Shown: positions 47,662 to 57,411 of the stretch, piece by piece
Layout of the letters: each line of letters begins with the position of its first letter
Position numbering within the stretch: the first letter of the stretch is position 1
Assembly: GCF_035956715.1 (NCBI RefSeq)
Contig: NZ_CP108381.1
Location: 992,001-1,056,000, forward strand
Reading direction: 5' to 3'
DNA from: Nocardia sp. NBC_01329
GTDB lineage: Bacteria; Actinomycetota; Actinomycetes; Mycobacteriales; Mycobacteriaceae
DNA: 64,000 nucleotides
The notes under the pieces: generated by a model
Database searches by the model: none
The model's input: the letters and a program-made list of their open reading frames with translations, nothing else
Told to the model about the DNA's origin: nothing
Translations under genes and position numbers: made by a program

Positions 47662-49449
47662 ATGGTGATCCGATCGGTGCTCGTGGTCGTGGTCACGGCG
47701 CTCGCGTTCGCCGTGACCGGTTGCGGTGCGGGCTCCTCCGGGCCGATCACCGCGGCGGACAGTTTCCTCGGCGCCTTCACCGCCCGCGATATCGAGACCG
47801 CCGCCGATTTGACCAACCGCCCCGAAAAGGCATTCGCCGCACTGACTTCGGCCTGGGACGAACTGGGCGCCGAAGAACTTCACGCGAATACCGGTGCGGC
47901 GCGGATCAGCGGCGATACCGCCACCGTCGACTACACCTACGAATGGCGGCTGACCGGCGGTCGGGGCTGGACCTATTCCGGGCAGTTGCCGATGGTGCGC
48001 AGCGGCGGTTCCTGGACCGTGCGCTGGAGCGGCGCGGCCGTCCATCCTCGGCTCGGTGACACCCAGGCCATGGCACTGTCGGTCCAGCCCGCACCGCGAG
48101 CCCGGGTGAACGAACAGTCCGGTAGCGATGTGCTGGTGCCGGGCACCGTCTCGCGGGTGACGTTCGACGCGGCCGACAGCGCTGATCCGCAAAGAGTGGC
48201 GGTGGCGTTGTCGCAGGCCCTGGTCGAGATCGACGAGCGGCTCACTCCGGAGCGCATTCTGGATTCCGCGCGCGCCGCCGACGGTGTGTACACAGTGATC
48301 GTGCTGAACGGAGTCGAGTTCGGCCGGGCCGGACCGCAGCTCATCGGGCTACCTGGAGTACGGGTGACCCAGGAGTGGGATATGGCTCCCACCGACCGGA
48401 AATTCGCTCCGGATCTGATGGCGCAGGTGCGGCAGACGGTGATCGCCGATGTCGACGGCAGGGCCGGCTGGCGGGTGGTGGTCCGTAACGCCAACGGCGC
48501 GGAGACCGGGGTGTTGCAGGAGGTGGCGGCGCAGCCGGCGCCGTCTTTCGCGCTGAGCGTGGACCGTCGCATTCAGAATGCCGCTCAGCGTGCGGTCGAC
48601 GGGCGCCTGGAGCAGACCATGATGGTGGTGGTCGAACCGTCGACCGGCGGGATTCTGGCGGTTGCGCAGAACGCGGCGGCCGACCGGGACGGCCCTGTCG
48701 CCACCATCGGTCAGTACCCGCCCGGTTCGGTGTTCAAAACGGTGACCGCGGCCGCTGCGATGGCGGAGGGAATCGCGACGCCGGACACGGTGGTCTCGTG
48801 CCCGAGCGCGATCACCATCGGGGAGCGAATGATTCCGAACTACAACGGATTCTCGGTCGGCGACGTATCCATGACGACCGCGTACGCGCGGTCGTGTAAC
48901 ACTTCGTTCGCCAAGTTGGCCAGTAAATTGCCGGAATCCGCTCTGACCGATAGTGCGGCAGCTTTCGGTATCGGCCCGGATTACACCGTAGCGGGTCTGC
49001 CGACCTTTTCCGGGTCGGTACCCATGGCCGAGGACCGCACCCAGCGCACCGAGGACGGGATAGGTCAGGGGCGGGTCGTGGTGAGTCCGTTCGGTATGGC
49101 CCTCATGGCCGCGACCGTCGCCGCCGGATCGGTGCCGACCCCGTATCTGATCGCCGGGCGTGGAACGGCGGTCGACGGACAGCGGCCCGCCCTCGATCCG
49201 GATGTGGTGGCCGGGCTCCGGACGATGATGCGGCAGGTGGTCGTCTCCGGTACAGCGGAGCGGATCGCTGATCAGGGGGAGGTGTTCGGCAAGACCGGAG
49301 AAGCGGAAGTGGAGGGAGGTTCGCATTCCTGGTTCGTCGGTTACCGAGGTGATATCGCTTTCGCGACGCTGCTGGTCAGGGGCGGAAGTTCCGATAACGC
49401 GGTGGCCGTGACGCGGGATATGTTGGCTGCTCTGCCCCCGGGGTACTGA
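47662..49449 (+). CDS. class B penicillin-binding lipoprotein
   Basis: DD-transpeptidase-like cell-wall enzyme anchored as a lipoprotein. Signal peptide with lipobox VTGC (Cys21), an NTF2-like MecA N-terminal domain (about residues 30-140), a dimerisation domain, then the transpeptidase domain with all three motifs: SxxK in PPGSVFKTVTA, SxN in ARSCNTSFAKL and KTG in FGKTGEAEVEGG. The 595-aa protein corresponds to Rv2864c of M. tuberculosis by position and domain order. ATG 47662 is chosen to place the signal peptide at the N-terminus; the frame is open to 47326 inside the GNAT gene. Confidence 0.93.
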   Translation: MVIRSVLVVVVTALAFAVTGCGAGSSGPITAADSFLGAFTARDIETAADLTNRPEKAFAALTSAWDELGAEELHANTGAARISGDTATVDYTYEWRLTGGRGWTYSGQLPMVRSGGSWTVRWSGAAVHPRLGDTQAMALSVQPAPRARVNEQSGSDVLVPGTVSRVTFDAADSADPQRVAVALSQALVEIDERLTPERILDSARAADGVYTVIVLNGVEFGRAGPQLIGLPGVRVTQEWDMAPTDRKFAPDLMAQVRQTVIADVDGRAGWRVVVRNANGAETGVLQEVAAQPAPSFALSVDRRIQNAAQRAVDGRLEQTMMVVVEPSTGGILAVAQNAAADRDGPVATIGQYPPGSVFKTVTAAAAMAEGIATPDTVVSCPSAITIGERMIPNYNGFSVGDVSMTTAYARSCNTSFAKLASKLPESALTDSAAAFGIGPDYTVAGLPTFSGSVPMAEDRTQRTEDGIGQGRVVVSPFGMALMAATVAAGSVPTPYLIAGRGTAVDGQRPALDPDVVAGLRTMMRQVVVSGTAERIADQGEVFGKTGEAEVEGGSHSWFVGYRGDIAFATLLVRGGSSDNAVAVTRDMLAALPPGY

Positions 49450-49467
49450 TCCTGGCCGAACGACCGG

Positions 49468-49695
49468 TTACTGCCCGGCCGACTCGGTCCCCGATCGTGT
49501 CGCATACCGGTGGCCGATATCGGTGATGCGGGTATCTGTGGTTACCGAATCGCTGACTCGTGCGGGCGCGACGACCGATACCGTCCGATCGGTGACCGGT
49601 GCCGACGAGGCGGTGTCGGTACCGAGGATCTCGACGACTCCGGTCCCCCCGAGAATCAATCCGGCGGTGATGAAAGCAACTGCGGAACGCTTCAT
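49468..49695 (-). CDS. small secreted hypothetical protein
   Basis: A 75-aa protein starting MKRSAVAFITAGLILGGTGV, a clear signal peptide, with a mature part rich in Thr, Val, Ser and Asp and no cysteines. GGAGGGAG lies about 8 bases before the ATG, a strong ribosome site that supports expression. I recognise no family. It converges with the penicillin-binding protein gene (18-base gap). A role at the cell surface is inference. Confidence 0.65.
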   Translation of the reverse strand: MKRSAVAFITAGLILGGTGVVEILGTDTASSAPVTDRTVSVVAPARVSDSVTTDTRITDIGHRYATRSGTESAGQ

Positions 49696-49865
49696 TTCCG
49701 GCTCCCTCCGATTCAGAGGTTCGACAGACGGCGAGCTCGGAGTGCCGCTGTGCGACCGGGCTCTGCGGAAGAGTTATCTGATGATTTGCTGCTCAGGCCA
49801 ACCTAAGCCGGGAGTGCGCACCGAGACAAGATGGAAAGGTGGAGAAAATCGATGAGGAGCAAATC

Positions 49866-49879
49866 GTGACCCGGGTCAC
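49866..49879. promoter_or_regulatory. Perfect 14-base palindrome, possible operator
   Basis: GTGACCCGGGTCAC in an otherwise AT-richer spacer, about 170 bases upstream of the small secreted protein start and 32 bases beyond the stop of the nitrobindin gene. Shape and size fit a dimeric regulator site; the regulator is unknown. Confidence 0.35.
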
Positions 49880-49910
49880 CGAAATCCGTGACCTACTCGT
49901 TATGCCCCAT

Positions 49911-50405
49911 TCAGATTTTGTGCAGACTGGCCGCGAGATGATCCTGTAGAGGCAGACCCACGGCACCCATCTGCAGGGTGTAGTCGATAACTCCCGCGTG
50001 CATATGGATGGTGCGGCTGACTGCGGTCACCGACTTGGCCGTCGTGCTCAGACCGATCGCCGTCGACTCCAGCTCCAGCCGGATCTCGTCGTCGCCATGG
50101 GTGAGTTTCCCCTCGCAGATCTCGGTGATCCCGGTCGGGTGGGAAAGGATGAGCTCGACTCGGTCGGGGCCGGGGCAGCGCAGATAGCCGGTCTCCACGT
50201 GGAGCGGGCGGTTGTCGTCGGCATGCCGGGTACGCTGCCGGTAGGTCAGGAACGGTCGGCCCAGATGCCCGAACGTGATCTCCTCCAGATAACCGAAGGG
50301 CTCGATCGTGGGGTAATCACCCCGGCCCGAGCCGCGCCAAGTGCCGAGCAATCCGGCAAGCGGGGCGATAGCGGGATGCGGGGCGGGTGTCTGCGGTTCG
50401 GCCAC
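49911..50405 (-). CDS. nitrobindin-like heme-binding protein (peroxynitrite isomerase type)
   Basis: A 164-aa beta-barrel protein of the DUF1794/THAP4 C-terminal family. The diagnostic motif LLGTWRGSGRGDYPTIEPF is near the N-terminus, followed by ETGYLRCPGPDRVELILSHP and a C-terminal DHLAASLHKI, where a His serves as the proximal heme ligand in relatives. Characterised nitrobindins bind ferric heme and turn peroxynitrite to nitrate. GTG 50405 gives the conserved start; TTG 50414 is an alternative better placed to GAGGG. Confidence 0.9.
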   Translation of the reverse strand: MAEPQTPAPHPAIAPLAGLLGTWRGSGRGDYPTIEPFGYLEEITFGHLGRPFLTYRQRTRHADDNRPLHVETGYLRCPGPDRVELILSHPTGITEICEGKLTHGDDEIRLELESTAIGLSTTAKSVTAVSRTIHMHAGVIDYTLQMGAVGLPLQDHLAASLHKI

Positions 50406-50476
50406 GGCCCACAAGCGTAGACCCTCACCCGGTTTTCGGAGGTACCTGTACCTCTGCGCGTGCCGGGACGACGGCG

Positions 50477-51004
50477 CTACTTTTTGCGCCGCCGCCCGAA
50501 CGGCCAGAAGGACCGGGTGCGTCGCCGGGGCAGGGCCGCGTAGACCATCGTCATCTCGGCGAATACCCCCGCCTCGCGTTCCCGGTCGGCACCGAAATCG
50601 TCGCGGCCCAGGATCTGCGTGATCGACCCGGGCGCGATCGTGGCGAGCGCGTCGAGCAGGGAGGCGTTGAGCGCCCCGAGCGAGATCCGGGTGGTATCCG
50701 GATCCTCGGCGCCCGGGCCGCCGTGGCCCAGCAGCATATGACCGATCGCGTGCAACACGATGTGGTCGGCATTGCGGCCCGAGGCCGAGGCGTCGAAGAC
50801 GATGATGTCGTCGTTCTTGCGGGCGATCCAGAGACCGTTGCCGTTGCATCCCAGATCGGCCAGCGCCGACCGGTGGGCCGGCTGTAACGAGATCGGCCGC
50901 TTCCGGTGCGCGGCCACCTCGGCGAGGTAGGCGTTGAGGTCCCACGGGCTGGGCAGGGGCACCGACCCAGCCGCATCGCCGAACCTGGCGTCCATGCTTG
51001 TCAT
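50477..51004 (-). CDS. zincin-like (ImmA/IrrE-type) protein lacking the catalytic Glu
   Basis: A 175-aa protein of the type often annotated as toxin or regulator component in actinobacteria. It has the expected metallopeptidase-like helix HIVLHAIGHMLLGHG, but HExxH reads HAIGH, so the catalytic Glu is Ala and proteolysis is unlikely, although both His remain. Other features: PWDLNAYLAEVAAHRKRPI (family-like N-terminus) and a basic C-terminal tail RSFWPFGRRRKK. ATG 51004 or ATG 50995 could be the start. It usually pairs with an XRE regulator; the nearest one is 1.6 kb away beyond the permease. Confidence 0.75.
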   Translation of the reverse strand: MTSMDARFGDAAGSVPLPSPWDLNAYLAEVAAHRKRPISLQPAHRSALADLGCNGNGLWIARKNDDIIVFDASASGRNADHIVLHAIGHMLLGHGGPGAEDPDTTRISLGALNASLLDALATIAPGSITQILGRDDFGADREREAGVFAEMTMVYAALPRRRTRSFWPFGRRRKK

Positions 51005-51100
51005 CGGCGAATACGTTACCGATCGCGCGTCCGCTCGTCACTTCCACGAATTCCCGCGCACCGGTGGAGATCCGGCGACCTGGGCGGGAGACGCGGCAGG

Positions 51101-52486
51101 CTACTCGATATCGGTCTCCGGACCCAGCGGCCCGACTTTGTGCTGTTTGTTCCACAGCGCGGTGAACGCCCACAGGACGACGCCGACAACCAGAAGCACC
51201 CCGGCGATGGCGTACTGCTGGGGATTGCGATCGGTGAACGGTGTGGACAGATACGCACAGCTCATCGCGCCCAGGACCGGCAGCGCCGTCGGTGTGCGGA
51301 AATGCTCGTGCCCGACCGTGTCACGCCTGAGTACCAGTACCGCGATGTTGACGATGGTGAAGACCATGAGGAGTAGCAGTGCGGTGGTGCCACCGAGTTC
51401 GGGCACCTCGTCGACGAAGCCGAGCAGCCCGAAGGCGAGCACAGTGGTGAACAGGATCGCGATATGCGGCGTGCGGCGGCCCTGGTGCACCCTGCCCAGC
51501 GCCCGTGGAACCACTTTGTGCTTCGCCATTCCGTACAGCAGCCTGCTGGCCATGAGCATATTGATCAGTGCCGAGTTGGCCACCGCGAACATCGTGATGA
51601 AGGCGAAGATCTGGGTCGGGAATCCGGGTGCGCCGATCTCCACCACCTGCAGCAGTGGTGTGTTGCCCTCGGCGAGTTTCTCGGGCGGTACCAGGGCCAC
51701 CGCGGTGATGGAGACAACGACATAGATGGCGCCCGTGATGAGCAGCCCGCTGAGCAGGATCTTCGGAAAGATTCGGCTGGGCTCCTCGGTCTCCTCGGCC
51801 ATATTCACCGAATCCTCGAACCCGACCATCGCATAGAAAGCCAGTGTCGTCGCCGCGATGACCCCGCCGAACGCGGAGCGGTCGCCGGTATCGAATTCGA
51901 CTATCCGGCCGAAGTCGCCGTTGCCGAAACCGAGCGCCCACAGGCCGATGCACACCACGATCAGCAGACCGGACAGTTCTACACAGGTGAGCAGGACATT
52001 GGCCTTCACACTCTCGCCGACGCCGCGTAGGTTGATCGTGGCGACCGCCGCCATGAATGCCAGGGCGATCACGGTGAGCACCGGCCCGTTGCCGTCGAAT
52101 TCGAAGGCCTCGGCGAAATTCGCCGCGAAAGCCTTGGCTGCGGTCGCGGCGGAGGTGATACCGGAGCTCATCACCGCGAAGGTCACCATGAAGGTGACGA
52201 AGTGGATGCCGAACGCCTTGTGCGTATAGAGCGCCGCCCCTGCGGCCTGCGGGTACTTGGTGACCAGTTCCAGATAGCTGAGCCCGGTGATCAGCGCGAC
52301 CCCGAAAGCGACCAGGAACGGGACCCACACCGCCCCGCCGACCTCGCCGGCCACCCGGCCGGTGAGCGCGTAGATACCGGTGCCGAGAATATCGCCGACT
52401 ATGAACAGCAAAAGCAGCCACGGGCCCATGACCCGTTTGAGTTCCGGTTCCTGTGCCGGATCGGTCCGGTCGGTGACGTCTGCCAA
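51101..52486 (-). CDS. APC-superfamily amino-acid permease
   Basis: A 461-aa transporter with about 12 hydrophobic helices. Typical motifs are GDILGTGIYALTGRVAGEVG (first helix, substrate backbone site), GLSYLELVTKYPQAAGAALY and FYAMVGFEDSVNMAEETEEP, and the Lys/Arg-rich C-terminus is cytoplasmic. Cationic or aromatic amino acids are possible substrates but cannot be told from sequence alone. Single gene on the minus strand between the zincin-like gene and an XRE regulator. Confidence 0.9.
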   Translation of the reverse strand: MADVTDRTDPAQEPELKRVMGPWLLLLFIVGDILGTGIYALTGRVAGEVGGAVWVPFLVAFGVALITGLSYLELVTKYPQAAGAALYTHKAFGIHFVTFMVTFAVMSSGITSAATAAKAFAANFAEAFEFDGNGPVLTVIALAFMAAVATINLRGVGESVKANVLLTCVELSGLLIVVCIGLWALGFGNGDFGRIVEFDTGDRSAFGGVIAATTLAFYAMVGFEDSVNMAEETEEPSRIFPKILLSGLLITGAIYVVVSITAVALVPPEKLAEGNTPLLQVVEIGAPGFPTQIFAFITMFAVANSALINMLMASRLLYGMAKHKVVPRALGRVHQGRRTPHIAILFTTVLAFGLLGFVDEVPELGGTTALLLLMVFTIVNIAVLVLRRDTVGHEHFRTPTALPVLGAMSCAYLSTPFTDRNPQQYAIAGVLLVVGVVLWAFTALWNKQHKVGPLGPETDIE

Positions 52487-52595
52487 GAGAGCCCCTCATC
52501 CCCGCAGTGGCCGTACGAGCCGTGAATCGAACAGTACCGAACTGTGTACCCACTCGAAGCGGCCCGGACTCCTACTTCACGGGCTGTTCACCGGG

Positions 52596-53465
52596 TCAGG
52601 CGAGGGCTTCGGCGGCTGCTGCGGCCTCGGCGATCACGACCGCGGAATCCCGGGGACTCAGCGCCATCGCCCGTAATTGGTCGAACATCACCCCGAAACG
52701 CCGTATCTCGGAGTGGCCCTCGACGAGGGCGTCACCGGAAATGCCCTCGACATAGACCAGTTCGGGATCGGTGGGGTCCGGGAAATCGAGAATTGTGAAG
52801 GATCCGGCCATACCCGGGTGCGCGCCCGCGTCGAAGGGGAGGATCTGCAGGATCACGTTCTTGCGTTTGGTCGCCTCACCCAACCGGCGCAACTGACCGC
52901 CCATGACCTCCGGGCCGCCGACCATCCGGCGGATAGCGGCTTCGTCGAGCACCACCCACAATTCGAGTGGCCCGTCCTTGGCCAGTACCGCCGCCCGGTC
53001 CATCCGGGCGCGCGCCCGGCGTTCCAGATCCGAGGCCTCCAATTTCGGCATGCACGTATCGATCACGGCCATGGCGTATTGCTCGGTCTGCAACAGCCCG
53101 GGAATGAACGAGGTCTGGTAGTGCCGGGCCGACAGCGCCACCGATTCGAAATTGATGTACGCGGCGTACACCTCCGACAGACTCGCTTCGTAGGGCCGCG
53201 ACATCCCGGGTTTCTGTGCGTCCGACAACAGCTCCAGAGCCTCGTCGCGCCGAACCTCCTCGACACCGTAGAGGTCCAGCATTGTCATGAGGGTGCGGCG
53301 CTGCGGCCGCGCCTGGGCGGTTTCGATGCGATACAGCGTGGTCACATTGATTCCGGTTCGGGCACTGACGTCCTCTTTGCTCAGCCCGGCGTCGTCGCGC
53401 ATCTCCAGCAGGAGCACCGAGAGCCGGCGCAGACCCGCCGTGAGGACGGTGCGTTTGCCTGCCAT
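52596..53465 (-). CDS. XRE-family regulator with DUF5753-type domain
   Basis: A 289-aa protein. Residues about 10-70 are an HTH_31/XRE domain (LSKEDVSARTGINVTTLYRI), and the rest matches the DUF5753 ligand-binding-like domain common in Streptomyces and Nocardia: YINFESVALSARHYQTSFIP, GLLQTEQYAMAVI, LDEAAIRRMVGGPEVMGGQL and ILPFDAGAHPGMAGSFTIL. Such regulators usually sit next to a small DUF397 gene; none is seen here. ATG 53465 has an AAGGGATGAC ribosome-type site upstream. Target unknown. Confidence 0.92.
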   Translation of the reverse strand: MAGKRTVLTAGLRRLSVLLLEMRDDAGLSKEDVSARTGINVTTLYRIETAQARPQRRTLMTMLDLYGVEEVRRDEALELLSDAQKPGMSRPYEASLSEVYAAYINFESVALSARHYQTSFIPGLLQTEQYAMAVIDTCMPKLEASDLERRARARMDRAAVLAKDGPLELWVVLDEAAIRRMVGGPEVMGGQLRRLGEATKRKNVILQILPFDAGAHPGMAGSFTILDFPDPTDPELVYVEGISGDALVEGHSEIRRFGVMFDQLRAMALSPRDSAVVIAEAAAAAEALA

Positions 53466-53591
53466 GTCATCCCTTTCGCCTCGCGCGGTACGGCCTGCCC
53501 ATCATGTGTTCTTGCCCACCCGCGCCTCTTGTCGAGCAACAATAACGAGGAACGACCCGTTGTGGGATCGGCAGTGGTCACAGACCGGTGC

Positions 53592-55235
53592 TCATGGTGT
53601 GATCTCGCGGCGCAGCACCTTCCCGGTCACATTGCGCGGCAGCGGTGACGTGGTGATCGTCCAGCGCTCCGGAACCTTGAAATACGCGAGCCGCTCGGCG
53701 GTGAACGCGCGGAGTTCGTCGGCGCCCAGAGCATCCGGATCGTCGGTAACCACCACCGCCGCGACCCGTTGCCCCAGATCCCTGTCCGGGAAACCGAGTA
53801 CCGCCGACTCCCGCACCGCTGGATGTTCGTCGAGCACGTTCTCTATTTCGGTGGGGTACACGTTCTCTCCGCCGCGCAGGATGAGATCGGTACGACGTCC
53901 GGCCATCCGGAGCGCGCCATCGGACAGAGTGCCGAAATCGCCGGTCCGCAACCAGCGCCGGCTGTCGATAGCCGCGGCGGTGGCTGTCTCGTCGCGCCAG
54001 TACCCGAGCATGACGTAAGGGCTACGCACCCATATCTCACCTTCGGTGCCCTCGGGCACGGGAACCCCGGCGGGATCACGGATCTCGACGGATACGCTCA
54101 GGATCGGACGACCCACGGTCTCCGGATCGCGGTCGAGCTCCGCAGGTGTCGCGACGGTGGCGGCCGTACCGCTCTCGGTGAGGCCGTAACTGGTGGTCAG
54201 TGCGATTCCGGTGCCGGGCAGCCGGCCGCGCAGCCGCTGTTGGAAGGCAGGGGAGGAGGGGGCGGCGTTGAGAGACAGCGAGGTGAGCGCCGACAGGTCG
54301 TAGCCGCGCAGATCGTGTTCCAGCAGCCGAGCGGCCAGGGTGGGTACGGCCCCCCAGTTGGTCACCTGTTCCCGCGCCATCAGCGTGAGCACCCGTTCGG
54401 CGTCGAACGCGCCGGTGTGCAGGACTACCGCGGCGCCGGTAGCGAGCCGGGGAATTGCGAGATTGTGCAGGCTGGCGATATGGAAAAGGGGTGAGGTGAG
54501 CAGGAACCGCTTATCGCTCGGCTCTCGGTGCGCCCGGCCGGCCAGTGTCGCGCCGAGCGCATCGGTGTAGCGGTGGTAATCGGCGATCGCGATCAGATTG
54601 CGGTGGCTGTGTACCACGCCTTTGGGCCGGCCGGTGGTCCCGCTGGTGTAGAGGACGACCGCCGGATCGTCCTCGGCGACCGGCACCACCGGGGTCGGGC
54701 CCTGATGGTCGGCGATGAGCCGTGGCAGGTCTTCGGTCGTGGTGAGGACGGGGACTCCGGTATCAGCGGCCGGTGCGGCGCGTTTCGCGTCCGCGACGAC
54801 GACCGCCGGTTCGGTGTGCCGGATGCCGTATTCGATCTCCGGTGCGGCCCACCACGCGTTGTAGGCGACAGCGACCGCACCCAGGCACTGTGCCGCCCAA
54901 AAGGTGATCACCCATTCGGGGCTGTTGGCGGCCAGGATGCCGATCCGGTCACCGTGGCCGACGCCGTACCGGTCGGCCAATCCACGCGCAAGTGCCTGGG
55001 CCGCCTCCGCATGCTCGGCGAACGAGATTCGCCGGTCGGCGGTGACCAGATAGTCGCGCTCACCCCAGGTCTGTGCGGCGTCGAACAGCTCGCGTAGTGA
55101 TCGGTGCCGATGGCGCCGGACCGCGATCGGGGCACCGAGCACCGGCTCGGTCGACAGTTCGAACGGTCCGCCGGGGCCGGTGAGCGCGGCGGCCGCCCGC
55201 GCGGCTGCGGCTCGGGGGGTCTGGGCACTGCTCAT
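53592..55235 (-). CDS. class I adenylate-forming acyl-CoA ligase (FadD-like)
   Basis: A 547-aa AMP-binding ligase. Motifs: [20 protein letters not shown] (P-loop), [54 protein letters not shown] and [15 protein letters not shown], with the catalytic Lys in [14 protein letters not shown] fatty or aromatic acid substrate is likely; no pathway genes adjoin to decide it. ATG 55235 is preferred because AAGGA lies 10 bases upstream; GTG 55244 is the alternative. Confidence 0.9.
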   Translation of the reverse strand: MSSAQTPRAAAARAAAALTGPGGPFELSTEPVLGAPIAVRRHRHRSLRELFDAAQTWGERDYLVTADRRISFAEHAEAAQALARGLADRYGVGHGDRIGILAANSPEWVITFWAAQCLGAVAVAYNAWWAAPEIEYGIRHTEPAVVVADAKRAAPAADTGVPVLTTTEDLPRLIADHQGPTPVVPVAEDDPAVVLYTSGTTGRPKGVVHSHRNLIAIADYHRYTDALGATLAGRAHREPSDKRFLLTSPLFHIASLHNLAIPRLATGAAVVLHTGAFDAERVLTLMAREQVTNWGAVPTLAARLLEHDLRGYDLSALTSLSLNAAPSSPAFQQRLRGRLPGTGIALTTSYGLTESGTAATVATPAELDRDPETVGRPILSVSVEIRDPAGVPVPEGTEGEIWVRSPYVMLGYWRDETATAAAIDSRRWLRTGDFGTLSDGALRMAGRRTDLILRGGENVYPTEIENVLDEHPAVRESAVLGFPDRDLGQRVAAVVVTDDPDALGADELRAFTAERLAYFKVPERWTITTSPLPRNVTGKVLRREITP

Positions 55236-55929
55236 CGGGTCCACATCCTTGTCGACAACTGTCCAGAGAATCCATACCGCATGGAGTGGGCGTCCCGGCG
55301 ACCGACTGTGCCGATCGGGTACCGGATGCCGGGCGGGCCGAACGACCTGGAACCCGGAAATGGACCGCGGTCAGAGCATCCGAACCCTCTGGCAAATAAT
55401 TGGCAACCGGCGCTGTGCGTTTGAGCGTGCATCGCGGCTGCACGACCGTTTGCTCAGTCGTGGTCCGGGACGGGGTTGTGTCGGCGGCGCGTTGGATGCC
55501 CATTACGGCGGGCGATATGGCCGGGGTGCTTGTGTCGCAGCACCATAGGGATCGGTATGGTTTCCGGTGTGCGGCGCGGGTTTGTCTCGGCACGGTTGCG
55601 ATGTGGTCGCGTAACGCGTGGTCGCGCCTGGTCGTGGGCGGTGGGCGGGTATGGTTCGGAGCGGCGGGAATTCGGGCCGCCGACAGGAACTATCTTGGCG
55701 GGTATGCGTTTTCGGTGGGACCGTGTCCGGTCCCGTGGAGAGGGTCGTTAGGCTTGCGCAGGACGCTGTTCGCAACATTGCGTACCGAAGTCTTGTGTTC
55801 TTGCATATGTAAGAGCATGATCCAGCTAGCCTTGTGGTGAACAACGATCCGATGTCCGGGATTACCGAATCGAGAGCCGATCATGTTGGTACAGAGTGTG
55901 ATGGTGCCGGGTGAGTTCGAGGGGTGCAG
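55236..55929. other. Atypical G+T-rich intergenic segment
   Basis: About 690 bases with a clear plus-strand G+T bias (strongest 55440-55760), GC lower than neighbours, and the AT-richer stretch TTGCATATGTAAGAGCATG near 55802. ORFs up to 146 codons exist but show no family feature, ribosome site or third-position GC bias. A remnant of acquired DNA or a regulatory/RNA region are possible; I could not fold a tRNA. Confidence 0.45.
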
Positions 55930-56373
55930 ATGAGCGCACCCACTCTGGGAACCCTGCCGACTGCGCCACAACTACTGTGCGCCTTCCAGGGGCGGCGGTT
56001 CCAGGAGCGTGTGCTGCTGCGCTTCGCGCACGCACTGGTCGAACTGCACAAACGGCGCGCGCATGTCCGAGATGTGGCGGAGATAGCCGAAATCGACTGT
56101 CGCCGAACCGAACTCGTGGACGAGATCAACGACTGGATCACCCGGAAGATGCCGCAGCATCGCAACGGCGCCTCGTTGCACACCGAAAGCCTGGGTGCGG
56201 TGATCGATCGGATGGCATACAGCTGGGTGGCCGCGAATCAAGCGATCGAGGCCGACGGAGTTCGCAGTGACCGGACGCACCGGCACTGGTATCACCTCGC
56301 CGAACTCGTCGACGGTTACACCGATTTGATCGCCGAGGTCGCGGGTGGGCGCCGGCGGCTGCCGGTGCAGTAG
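55930..56373 (+). CDS. DUF4254 family protein
   Basis: A 147-aa protein with features of the nocardial DUF4254 group: an N-terminal PTAPQLLCAF segment, EIDCRRTELVDEINDWITR and GASLHTESLGAVIDRMAYSW, then a C-terminal HLAELVDGYTDLIAEVAGGRRRLP. All-helical, function unknown; in nocardiae these genes occur in many copies. ATG 55930 has GAGGGG about 7 bases upstream; GTG 55924 would overlap that site. It follows the atypical segment and precedes the GntR regulator in the same direction. Confidence 0.85.
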   Translation: MSAPTLGTLPTAPQLLCAFQGRRFQERVLLRFAHALVELHKRRAHVRDVAEIAEIDCRRTELVDEINDWITRKMPQHRNGASLHTESLGAVIDRMAYSWVAANQAIEADGVRSDRTHRHWYHLAELVDGYTDLIAEVAGGRRRLPVQ

Positions 56374-56536
56374 GGTTCGGCGGATCACCGCCGTGTCCAG
56401 TCCTCTGGGCGTCGTCGAACCTCGGAGCAGGGCACGCGAAAGACCGCATAATGTCGAATGGCCTAGACCGGATGGAACAGCACGGCGAATGCCCGGTTAA
56501 CGCAACGGTACAGGCCAATTGGAGGTAGTTTCTGCC

Positions 56537-57310
56537 ATGAGGCAGACGAAAGAGGTTGTCGGGGCCGTATCGGCGCACCGAGACCTCGACACAGTGACAG
56601 CAGCGGTGCCGGGAATCGCCGCCCCGTCGAAGGTTTACCGGGTACGCGCCGAACTGGACACGATGCTCGGCGAGCTACGCCCCGGTGACCGGGTGCCCGC
56701 CGAGCGCGAACTGGCCGGGCGATTCGGGGTCGCCCGGGAAACGGTCCGTCATGCCCTACGGGATCTCGCGGTGGAGGGCCGTATCCGCAGGCAGGGCCGG
56801 GGCACTGTCCTGGCCCGCCCGAAAGTGGTCCGTCCGCTGGCGCCCGAACCCACCGTCGAGGACGGATCCGGAGTCGTGCGCAGTCTGTTGTCCTGGGAGG
56901 ACGGCGAGGCCGACGCCGAGATCGCCAGGGACCTCGAACTCCCGCTGCAGACCCCGATCATGACTTTGGAACGCCTGCTGTACGCCGACGGTGAGCCGAT
57001 CGCGCTGGAGCGGATCGATCTGTCGCTGGACCGATTCGGTTGGCTGCGCGCGGGTTTCGATCCGCTCGGTTCCCTATCGGCGACGATCGGTGATTCCGGT
57101 GTCGAATACGGCGCTGCCACCGAACGGATCGAGACTGTGCTGGCCGCCCCCCGCGAAGCCGGACTACTCGGCTGTCGGCCGGCTGTCCCGTTGTTCCGGG
57201 TGGTGCGTCGCCGGATGGACACCCAAGGGCGGCCGATCGAGCGGGTCGCCGCCCTCTACCGGGGTGACCGGGTCGCATTCGAGGTGCGTACGGGCGGCCG
57301 CGGCCGCTGA
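56537..57310 (+). CDS. GntR-family (HutC/UTRA-type) transcriptional regulator
   Basis: A 257-aa regulator. The winged helix-turn-helix is at about residues 30-100 ([20 protein letters not shown] and [20 protein letters not shown]), followed by a UTRA effector domain ([40 protein letters not shown]). UTRA regulators answer to sugars, histidine or other metabolites; the effector is unknown here. ATG 56537 has GGAGG about 12 bases upstream. The next gene, map, is 101 bases downstream and may not be a target. Confidence 0.88.
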   Translation: MRQTKEVVGAVSAHRDLDTVTAAVPGIAAPSKVYRVRAELDTMLGELRPGDRVPAERELAGRFGVARETVRHALRDLAVEGRIRRQGRGTVLARPKVVRPLAPEPTVEDGSGVVRSLLSWEDGEADAEIARDLELPLQTPIMTLERLLYADGEPIALERIDLSLDRFGWLRAGFDPLGSLSATIGDSGVEYGAATERIETVLAAPREAGLLGCRPAVPLFRVVRRRMDTQGRPIERVAALYRGDRVAFEVRTGGRGR

Positions 57311-57411
57311 TACGAGTGGTCCGGCCGGACCGACGCGTACGAGTCGAGCGGGAAGTGTCCCGCCCGACGGTTCCCGGCGACCGCAGGGCCTGCGCCGACT
57401 ACTCTGGGAGC

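Noticed and set aside
55400-55840. 146-codon ORF in the G+T-rich segment
   Set aside because: No family resemblance, no ribosome site, Cys/Trp/Arg-rich translation and no third-position GC preference.
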